Notes under the pieces: model-generated
Database searches by the model: none
The model's input: the letters and a program-made list of their open reading frames with translations, nothing else
What the model was told of the DNA's origin: nothing
Assembly: GCF_014650055.1 (NCBI RefSeq)
Contig: NZ_BMUF01000006.1
Location: forward strand, 310,001-374,000
DNA length: 64,000 bases
Source: Streptomyces malachitofuscus
GTDB taxonomy: Bacteria > Actinomycetota > Actinomycetes > Streptomycetales > Streptomycetaceae
Direction: 5' to 3'
In this document: piece by piece, positions 58,314 through 64,000 of the stretch
How positions within the stretch are numbered: the first letter of the stretch is position 1
Layout of the letters: each line of letters opens with the position of its first letter
Translations under genes and position numbers: made by a program

Positions 58314-58970
58314 TCACGACTTGGGCCGCTGGACACTCTCCAGGAGCATGTCCAGCCACTCCGCGACCTTGTCGCGGTGCTGGTCGGTGGGCAGCTGCGC
58401 GGCCCGCCAGGCGATCCCCCGCACACCGTGGTCCTGGAGCAGCCGCTCCAGGGGGTCGTCGGTGACCTCCGTGGCCCCCCGCTCCCGGTCCGCGAGCTTC
58501 TGCAGCAGATCCTGCTCGGTGTGCTGGAGGGCGCTCGCGAGCGCCTCGGGGTCCTCGGCGGTGAGGAAACCGGCGTGCACCCGGAAGAACCGCTGGATGG
58601 CGTCGCAGTGCTCCATGGTGGGCCGCCGGTCGCCGTTGATCAGCGCGCCGGCCTGCTGCCGTGACATGCCCGCCCCGTCGGCGATCTCCTGCTGCGTGTA
58701 CTTGCGGCCGTTGGGCTTGAGCCGGGTGCGGCGCAGCAGGTCCAGCCGCTGCACGAACCGGGCCTGCACATCGGGCTCGCCCGCGCTCCGGCCGCTCAGC
58801 AGCGCCTTGACCACGGGCTCCGGGACGCCGGAGGCCACGGACAGCCGGCCGACGTCGAAGACCTCGGTGTGCGGCACCCCCAGCCGGTCGGCGAGTGCGG
58901 TGACGCGGGCGACGACGGCCGGCAGCGCGGTCGTCGGCGCGGTGCCCGGACCCTCGAAGCCACCCGTCAC
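58314..58970 (-). CDS. XRE-family transcription regulator
   Basis: 218 residues from GTG 58970, chosen for GTAGGAGA upstream; the frame is open earlier without a site. Central helix-turn-helix KYTQQEIADGAGMSRQQAGA followed by LINGDRRPTMEHCDAIQRFF. An N-terminal part with VARVTALADRLGVPHTEVFD may be a second, degenerate HTH-like region. C-terminal helices probably dimerise. It is the likely substrate of the coupled ImmA/IrrE-type peptidase. Divergent from the MmyB-type gene, with about 220 bases between. Confidence 0.82.
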   Translation of the reverse strand: MTGGFEGPGTAPTTALPAVVARVTALADRLGVPHTEVFDVGRLSVASGVPEPVVKALLSGRSAGEPDVQARFVQRLDLLRRTRLKPNGRKYTQQEIADGAGMSRQQAGALINGDRRPTMEHCDAIQRFFRVHAGFLTAEDPEALASALQHTEQDLLQKLADRERGATEVTDDPLERLLQDHGVRGIAWRAAQLPTDQHRDKVAEWLDMLLESVQRPKS

Positions 58971-59193
58971 CGAAAGATCTCCTACGTCTCTCACAGGCTT
59001 CTCACAAGCGATTGCCGTGAACTTCACGGAGACTAGCCGGTGGTTCGAACTCACATCCAGGTCTCGCCACAACTGTGGCCAATTTCGGCCGTCAACCGTC
59101 GTGGAATGCCACGATAGTTGACATGCCGCGTGTCCGGGCACCAGGATCGGGGCGCCGCGTCAGGGCCGCACAGGCAAGAGGGGTGACCTCCCG

Positions 59194-59853
59194 ATGGCAT
59201 ATCAGGCAGGAGGGCAGCGGCCGGCACCGCGGCCCGTCCCCGGGACCCCCGAGGCCCAGGCCTATCTGCAGGACTACGCCGCTCTTCTGGAAGCGGCGCC
59301 GTTCCCCTCCCTGGTGGTGGACCACCGCTGGGACGTGCTGCTGACGAACGGTGCTTTCCGGTCACTTTTCGAGGAGGTCGAGCCGCATCCCACGGCCGGG
59401 CCCGGCGACAACTTCCTGCGGTTCGTGCTCTTCCACCCGGACGCCGCAACCGTCCTCGGTGACCACGAGTCGAGCTGGTGCCTGCCGATGCTGGCCCACT
59501 TCGCCAAGACCGTCGAGCAGCACGGCCACGACCACGGGCTCCAGGCCATCCGCCGCGACATCGCCCAGGACCCCATCATGGAGGCCGCCTACCGGCACGG
59601 GCTGCCGCACTGGCTCCGGTCCGTCGGCGAGCGGGCCGCCGAGCACGACGGCGCGGTGCGCCCGCTGCTGCACCCCGACCCGCGCTGGGGCGCCACCGAC
59701 TGCCGCATCGTCGTCGAGACGACCGGCACCCTCCAGGACATGGACTGTGTCCGGCTGACCCTGGTGCTGCGCGAGGCCCACCCCGTGGCGACCGCCGGCC
59801 GCAGAAACCGCCGCACCGCCTCCCACCTCCGGGTGGTCCCCGCCGTCGACTGA
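59194..59853 (+). CDS. MmyB-type ligand-binding domain protein without HTH
   Basis: 219 residues, ATG 59194. A PAS-like sensor domain as found at the C-terminus of MmyB-family XRE regulators: LQDYAALLEAAPFPSLVVDH, WDVLLTNGAFRSLFEEV, FLRFVLFHPDAATVLGDHES, VRPLLHPDPRWGATDCRIVV. Normal family members have an N-terminal HTH, which is absent here, so this is a sensor-only form that cannot bind DNA alone. It is divergent from an XRE regulator, which might supply the DNA-binding part; that pairing is inference. In MmyB the domain binds fatty acids. Confidence 0.78.
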   Translation: MAYQAGGQRPAPRPVPGTPEAQAYLQDYAALLEAAPFPSLVVDHRWDVLLTNGAFRSLFEEVEPHPTAGPGDNFLRFVLFHPDAATVLGDHESSWCLPMLAHFAKTVEQHGHDHGLQAIRRDIAQDPIMEAAYRHGLPHWLRSVGERAAEHDGAVRPLLHPDPRWGATDCRIVVETTGTLQDMDCVRLTLVLREAHPVATAGRRNRRTASHLRVVPAVD

Positions 59854-59880
59854 GCGCCCGCGGGTACACCCGCCGGGAAG

Positions 59881-59929
59881 TTTGCGTCGTGGGACGCAAA
59901 AACTTGCGCTTCTTGCGCTACTCTTGCGC
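59881..59929. promoter_or_regulatory. Operator region of the LacI gene
   Basis: An 8-bp inverted repeat TTTGCGTC-GTGG-GACGCAAA (59881-59888, 59893-59900) is followed by three direct copies of CTTGCGC (59903, 59912, 59923), the last ending two bases before the ATG of the LacI gene. This is a likely self-regulation site; no clear ribosome-binding site is present, so the mRNA may be nearly leaderless. Confidence 0.6.
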
Positions 59930-59931
59930 CC

Positions 59932-60930
59932 ATGACGCGACGACTTGCTGTGGTGGCGAAGAAGGTCGGGGTCAGTGAGGCCACGGTCAGCCGGGTGCTC
60001 AACGGCAAGCCGGGAGTCTCCGAGGCGACCCGGCAGGCCGTGCTCTCCGCCCTGGACGTGCTCGGCTACGAGCGGCCGACCCAGCTGCGCGGTGAGCGCG
60101 CCCGGCTGGTCGGGCTGGTCCTGCCCGAGCTGCAGAACCCGATCTTCCCCGCCTTCGCGGAGGTCATCGGCGGCGCGCTGGCTCAGCTCGGACTGACGCC
60201 GGTGCTCTGCACCCAGACCCGCGGCGGTGTCTCCGAGGCCGACTACGTGGACCTGCTGCTCCAGCAGCAGGTCTCCGGAGTCGTGTTCGCCGGAGGTCTC
60301 TACGCGCAGGCCGACGCGCCCCACGACCACTACCGCCGGCTCGCCGAGCGCAACATCCCGGTGGTCGTCGTCAACGCGGCCATAGAGGATCTCGGATTCC
60401 CCGCCGTCTCGTGCGACGACGCCGTTGCCGTGGAGCAGGCCTGGCGGCACCTGGCCTCGCTCGGCCACGACCGCATCGGACTGGTCCTCGGCCCCGGCGA
60501 CCACGTGCCCTCGGCCCGCAAGCTCGCCGCCGCCCGCTCGGTGGCCGGGGAGGTGCCCGACGCCCATGTCGCCCGCGCCATGTTCTCCATCGAGGGCGGG
60601 CACGCCGCGGCCACCCGGCTCATCGAGCGGGGCGTCACCGGTTTCATCTGCGCCAGCGACCCCCTCGCCCTCGGCGTCGTACGGGCCGCCCGGCGCAAGG
60701 GACTCGACGTTCCCGGACAGATCTCCGTCGTCGGCTACGACGACTCGGCCCTGATGAACTGCACCGAACCCCCTCTCACCACCGTCCGGCAGCCCATCGA
60801 GGCCATGGGCAAGGCGGCCGTGGAACTGCTGAACGCGCAGATCAACGGCAGCACGGTGGCGCCCGAGGAGCTGCTGTTCGAGCCCGAGCTGGTGGTACGG
60901 GGGTCGACCGCCCAGGCTCCTCGTTCCTGA
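59932..60930 (+). CDS. LacI-family transcription regulator
   Basis: 332 residues, ATG 59932. N-terminal HTH and hinge: LAVVAKKVGVSEATVSRVLN, GKPGVSEATRQAVLSALDVL, then the periplasmic-binding-type sugar domain (LVLPELQNPIFPAFAEVIGG, VSGVVFAGGLYAQADAPHDH, VVVVNAAIEDLGFPAVSCDD, LIERGVTGFICASDPLALGV, ISVVGYDDSALMNCTEPPLT). Divergent sites are not needed: the ABC importer genes follow 136 bases downstream on the same strand. It probably represses both itself and the importer until a sugar ligand binds. Confidence 0.93.
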   Translation: MTRRLAVVAKKVGVSEATVSRVLNGKPGVSEATRQAVLSALDVLGYERPTQLRGERARLVGLVLPELQNPIFPAFAEVIGGALAQLGLTPVLCTQTRGGVSEADYVDLLLQQQVSGVVFAGGLYAQADAPHDHYRRLAERNIPVVVVNAAIEDLGFPAVSCDDAVAVEQAWRHLASLGHDRIGLVLGPGDHVPSARKLAAARSVAGEVPDAHVARAMFSIEGGHAAATRLIERGVTGFICASDPLALGVVRAARRKGLDVPGQISVVGYDDSALMNCTEPPLTTVRQPIEAMGKAAVELLNAQINGSTVAPEELLFEPELVVRGSTAQAPRS

Positions 60931-60951
60931 CCGCCATCACGCTGTCGAATA

Positions 60952-60979
60952 ATTGCAAATTCTGCGCGACATCTTGCGG
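60952..60979. promoter_or_regulatory. Probable LacI operator of the ABC importer
   Basis: ATTGCAAAT, CTGCGCG and CTTGCGG begin their TTGC-like cores at 60953, 60962 and 60974, spaced 9 and 12 bases, close to the 9 and 11 of the three CTTGCGC copies before the LacI gene. The similar layout suggests the same regulator binds both. The SBP start is 87 bases further. Confidence 0.45.
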
Positions 60980-61066
60980 ACCGATGTCGTCGGTGCTTGA
61001 GTGTGCCCCGCCCACCGCTCCTGTTCCGAGGGGTTCACTCGCTCCTGTCCCGTAAGGGGTCCACCG

Positions 61067-62410
61067 ATGAGAAGCACCGGGATCCGTCGTACCCTCGTCG
61101 CGCTAGGCGTCGGCGCGCTCGCGCTCACCGCCTGCGGCTCGGACGGCGACGAAGCCGCCGGCGGCAAGACCCGCATCACCGTCAACTGCATGCCGCCCAA
61201 GAGCGCCAAGGTCGACCGGCAGTTCTTCGAGGAGGACATCGCCGCCTTCGAGAAGAAGAACCCCGACATCGACGTCGTCCCGCACGACGCGTTCCCCTGC
61301 CAGGACCCGAAGACGTTCGACGCCAAACTCGCCGGCGGGCAGATGGAGGACGTCTTCTACACGTACTTCACCGACGCCAGGCACGTCGTCGACATCAACC
61401 AGGCCGCCGACCTCACCCCGTACATCAAGGAGTTGAAGAGCTACGACACCGTCCAGCAGCAGCTGAGGGACATCTACACCGTCGACGGCAAGGTCTACGG
61501 CATCCCGCGCACCGGCTACTCCATGGGCCTGATCTACAACCGGGAGCTCTTCGAGAAGGCAGGCCTCGACCCCGACCGGCCGCCCACCACCTGGGCCGAG
61601 GTCCGCGCCGCCGCGAAGAAGATCGCCGCACTCGGCGACGGCACCCTCGGCTACGCCGACTACAGCGCCCAGAACCAGGGCGGCTGGCACTTCACCGCCG
61701 AGCTCTACTCCCAGGGCGGCGACGTGGTCAGCGCCGACGGCAAGAAGGCCACCGTCGACACCCCGCAGGGCCGGGCCGTTCTGCAGACCCTGCACGACAT
61801 GCGGTGGAAGGACGAGTCGATGGGCAGCAAGCAGCTGCTCGTCATCAACGACGTCCAGCAGATGATGGGCGCCGGCAAGCTCGGCATGTACCTCGCCGCC
61901 CCCGACAACATCCCGATCCTCGTCAAGGAGAAGGGGGCCGAGTACGAGAACATCGCCATCGCCCCCATGCCCGGCGGTGAGGGCACCCTCATCGGCGGCG
62001 ACGGCTACATGTTCAGCAAGAAGGCCTCACCCGAGCAGATCCGCGCCGGTCTCAAGTGGCTCGACCACATGTTCCTCACCCCCGGTGACGGCTTCCTCGG
62101 CGACTACGCCCGCGCCAAGAAGAACGACGCGCCCGTCGGCCTGCCCGAGCCCCGCCTGTTCACCGGCGCCGCCGACGCCAAGGACCAGCAGGTCAAGCAG
62201 GCCAACGCCAATGTCCCGGTGGAGAACTACCAGGCCTTCCTCGACGGCAACCAGAAGCTGGAGATGAAGATCGAGCCGCCGCACGCCCAGCAGCTCTACT
62301 CCGTCCTCGACGGCGTCGTCTCCGCCGTCCTCACCAAGGAGGACGCGGACATCGACCGGCTCCTCGAGGACGCCTCCGGCAAGATCGACGGCATCCTGGC
62401 CCGGGGCTGA
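61067..62410 (+). CDS. Sugar ABC transporter substrate-binding lipoprotein
   Basis: 447 residues from ATG 61067 with AAGGGG upstream. Lipoprotein signal: MRSTGIRRTLVALGVGALAL then the lipobox LTAC (Cys23). Cluster B/MalE-like solute-binding fold: DIAAFEKKNPDIDVVPHDAF, VYGIPRTGYSMGLIYNRELF, PTTWAEVRAAAKKIAALGDG, KLGMYLAAPDNIPILVKEKG, FLDGNQKLEMKIEPPHAQ. Outer face of the membrane. The first of three importer genes; with a GH4 and GH16 gene in the window an oligosaccharide is likely, but the exact sugar cannot be told. Confidence 0.92.
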   Translation: MRSTGIRRTLVALGVGALALTACGSDGDEAAGGKTRITVNCMPPKSAKVDRQFFEEDIAAFEKKNPDIDVVPHDAFPCQDPKTFDAKLAGGQMEDVFYTYFTDARHVVDINQAADLTPYIKELKSYDTVQQQLRDIYTVDGKVYGIPRTGYSMGLIYNRELFEKAGLDPDRPPTTWAEVRAAAKKIAALGDGTLGYADYSAQNQGGWHFTAELYSQGGDVVSADGKKATVDTPQGRAVLQTLHDMRWKDESMGSKQLLVINDVQQMMGAGKLGMYLAAPDNIPILVKEKGAEYENIAIAPMPGGEGTLIGGDGYMFSKKASPEQIRAGLKWLDHMFLTPGDGFLGDYARAKKNDAPVGLPEPRLFTGAADAKDQQVKQANANVPVENYQAFLDGNQKLEMKIEPPHAQQLYSVLDGVVSAVLTKEDADIDRLLEDASGKIDGILARG

Positions 62411-62413
62411 CCG

Positions 62414-63367
62414 GTGACGAAGACGGTTGAACGGCCCGCCGCGGCCGTGCGGGTCCGACCGGTGAAGGCGCCGTCCCCGGCAGGGGACCGGGGACGGCGC
62501 CGCGTCACCGACCATCTGCGCGCCTACGGCTTCCTCCTCGGCGGACTCGTCTGCTTCGCCCTGTTCTCCTGGTACCCGGCGATCCGCGCCATCGTGATCG
62601 CCTTCCAGAAGTACACCCCGGGCTCGGACCCCGAATGGGTCGGCACCGCCAACTTCACCCGGGTCCTGAACGACCCCGAGTTCGGCGCGGCCTGGCGCAA
62701 CACGCTCACCTTCACCCTGCTCGCCCTGCTGATCGGGTTCGCGATCCCCTTCGTCCTGGCCCTCGTGCTCAACGAACTCCGGCACGCCAAGGCCTTCTTC
62801 CGGGTCGTCGTCTACCTCCCGGTGATGATCCCGCCGGTGGTCAGCGCCCTGCTGTGGAAGTGGTTCTACGACCCGGGCTCCGGCCTCGCCAACGAGGCAC
62901 TGCGCTTCCTGCACCTGCCCACGTCCAACTGGTCCAACGGCGCCGACACCGCGCTGATCTCCCTGGTCGTCGTCGCCACCTGGGCCAACATGGGCGGCAC
63001 CGTGCTCATCTACCTGGCCGCGCTCCAGTCCATCCCCGGCGAGCTGTACGAGGCCGCCGAGCTGGACGGCGCGAGCCTGCTCCAGCGCATCCGCCACGTG
63101 ACGATCCCGCAGACCAGATTCGTGATCCTCATGCTGATGCTGCTCCAGATCATCGCGACCATGCAGGTGTTCACCGAACCCTTCGTGATCACCGGCGGCG
63201 GCCCGGAGAACGCCACCGTGACCGTGCTCTACCTCATCTACAAGTACGCCTTCCTCTACAACGACTTCGGCGGCGCCTGCGCGCTCAGCGTGATGCTCCT
63301 CGCCCTGCTCGGCGCCTTCTCCGCCGTCTACCTCCGCCTCACCCGCTCCGGAGAGGAGGCCGCATGA
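62414..63367 (+). CDS. Sugar ABC transporter permease, MalF type
   Basis: 317 residues, GTG 62414, three bases after the binding-protein gene. Six helices: FLLGGLVCFALFSWYPAIRA, LTFTLLALLIGFAIPFVLAL, VVVYLPVMIPPVVSALLWKW, LISLVVVATWANMGGTVLIY, then the ATPase-docking EAA loop YEAAELDGASLLQRIRHVTI, FVILMLMLLQIIATMQVF and a last helix. Inner-membrane channel half. The stop overlaps the next permease start by four bases. Confidence 0.93.
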   Translation: MTKTVERPAAAVRVRPVKAPSPAGDRGRRRVTDHLRAYGFLLGGLVCFALFSWYPAIRAIVIAFQKYTPGSDPEWVGTANFTRVLNDPEFGAAWRNTLTFTLLALLIGFAIPFVLALVLNELRHAKAFFRVVVYLPVMIPPVVSALLWKWFYDPGSGLANEALRFLHLPTSNWSNGADTALISLVVVATWANMGGTVLIYLAALQSIPGELYEAAELDGASLLQRIRHVTIPQTRFVILMLMLLQIIATMQVFTEPFVITGGGPENATVTVLYLIYKYAFLYNDFGGACALSVMLLALLGAFSAVYLRLTRSGEEAA

Positions 63368-64000
63368 GCAGCACCCGCACCCTCGTCTCCCCGGCCGTCC
63401 TGGCCCGCCCCCGCGGCCGGGCCGTCTACTGGACGGTGTTCACCGGCATCGTCGTGCTCTTCGCCCTCGCCTTCCTCTTCCCCGTCTACTGGATGGCGAG
63501 CGGAGCGATGAAGTCACCCGACGAGGTGGCCCGCACACCCCCGACCCTCGTCCCGGAGAGCTGGAGCACCAGCGGCTACACCGACGCCTGGGAACTGATG
63601 CAGCTGCCCACCCACCTGTGGAACACGGTGGTGCAGGCGGCCGGCGCCTGGTTCTTCCAGCTGGTGTTCTGCACGGCCGCCGCCTACGCCCTGTCCAAGC
63701 TGCGGCCCGCCTTCGGCAAGCTGATCCTCGGCGGCATCCTCGCCACCCTGATGGTGCCGGCCCAGGCCCTGGTCGTACCGAAGTACCTGACCGTCGCGGA
63801 CCTGGGACTGCTCAACGATCCGCTCGCCATCTGGCTGCCCGCCGTCGCCAACGCCTTCAACCTGTACCTGCTCAAGCGGTTCTTCGACCAGTTGCCCAAG
63901 GACGTGCTCGAGGCCGCCGAGATCGACGGTGCGGGGAAGCTGCGCACCCTGTGGTCGATCGTGCTGCCGATGTCGCGTCCGGTGCTCGGCGTGGTGTCGA
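63364..64000 (+). CDS. Sugar ABC transporter permease, MalG type (3' end outside window)
   Basis: ATG 63364 in an ATGA overlap with the first permease; open to the window end, 212 residues seen. Helix VYWTVFTGIVVLFALAFLFP and the MalG-like PVYWMASGAMKSPDEV start, LGGILATLMVPAQALVVPKY, WLPAVANAFNLYLLKRFFDQ and the EAA loop LEAAEIDGAGKLRTLWSIVL. The remaining C-terminus lies beyond. No ATPase gene is seen; Streptomyces often energise such importers with the shared MsiK ATPase. Confidence 0.92.
   Translation, partial: MSSTRTLVSPAVLARPRGRAVYWTVFTGIVVLFALAFLFPVYWMASGAMKSPDEVARTPPTLVPESWSTSGYTDAWELMQLPTHLWNTVVQAAGAWFFQLVFCTAAAYALSKLRPAFGKLILGGILATLMVPAQALVVPKYLTVADLGLLNDPLAIWLPAVANAFNLYLLKRFFDQLPKDVLEAAEIDGAGKLRTLWSIVLPMSRPVLGVVS

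Overview
The window reads as a chromosomal piece of a Streptomyces or close relative. Evidence: very high GC with strong G/C third-codon bias, many GTG and some TTG starts, ATGA/GTGA/TTGA coupled gene ends, cellulose/sugar-type LacI operators, a BCCT choline system and a PPTase. The block 26.5-45 kb matches, from memory, the order of the S. coelicolor SCO665x-SCO666x region (PTPS homologue, GTP cyclohydrolase II, then gnd-pgi-opcA-zwf-tal). No tRNA, rRNA, CRISPR array, IS element or phage gene was recognised.

0-5.5 kb: a translationally coupled three-gene operon encodes a large helical protein with a J-domain-like tail, a small protein with a GrpE-like end, and an Hsp70-type ATPase fused to a C-terminal NYN/PIN-type (Zc3h12a-like) nuclease domain. 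I know no characterised system of this composition; it is the best candidate for an undescribed (possibly defensive) system. A SUKH (SMI1/KNR4) immunity-type gene follows, convergent with a 1271-residue exported protein ending in a NucA/NucB nuclease domain.

9.4-16.4 kb: a zone of gene decay. It holds a Ser/Thr kinase with a stop and a frameshift, a muramidase-type secreted-effector gene with two frameshifts and a stop, and smaller remnants, among intact orphan genes. 16.4-19.4 kb: a membrane protein joining a cytoplasmic region to an extracytoplasmic type-1 periplasmic-binding domain.

19.8-25.1 kb: betB-betA-betT, choline uptake and oxidation to glycine betaine. 25.2-26.5 kb: an HD-domain protein and an orphan.

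26.5-33.8 kb: an uncharacterised pathway. It comprises a CDP-alcohol phosphatidyltransferase, a BchC-like dehydrogenase, a PTPS homologue without its zinc and catalytic residues, a glycosyltransferase, a methyltransferase and an LPG-synthase-type membrane protein in one coupled operon, followed by a creatininase-family amidohydrolase and a GTP cyclohydrolase II whose active-site Tyr is Met. That substitution is known to change the product to the formamidopyrimidine.

33.8-38.8 kb: class C beta-lactamase-like hydrolase, PPOX oxidoreductase, UvrA2-type ATPase, histidine phosphatase. 38.8-45.1 kb: a coupled pentose-phosphate operon read on the minus strand (tal-zwf-opcA-pgi-gnd). Its transaldolase lacks the Schiff-base lysine and no transketolase gene is beside it. 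45.3-46.8 kb: a GH16-CBM6 glucanase broken by one frameshift under an intact LacI-type operator.

47-64 kb: MMPL exporter with a NarL-type two-component system; IclR regulator divergent from a GH4 glycosidase; ATP-grasp protein; metallophosphoesterase coupled to an Sfp-type PPTase; tandem hairpin repeats; an ImmA/IrrE-XRE pair with an MmyB-type sensor protein; and a LacI-regulated sugar ABC importer running off the right end.
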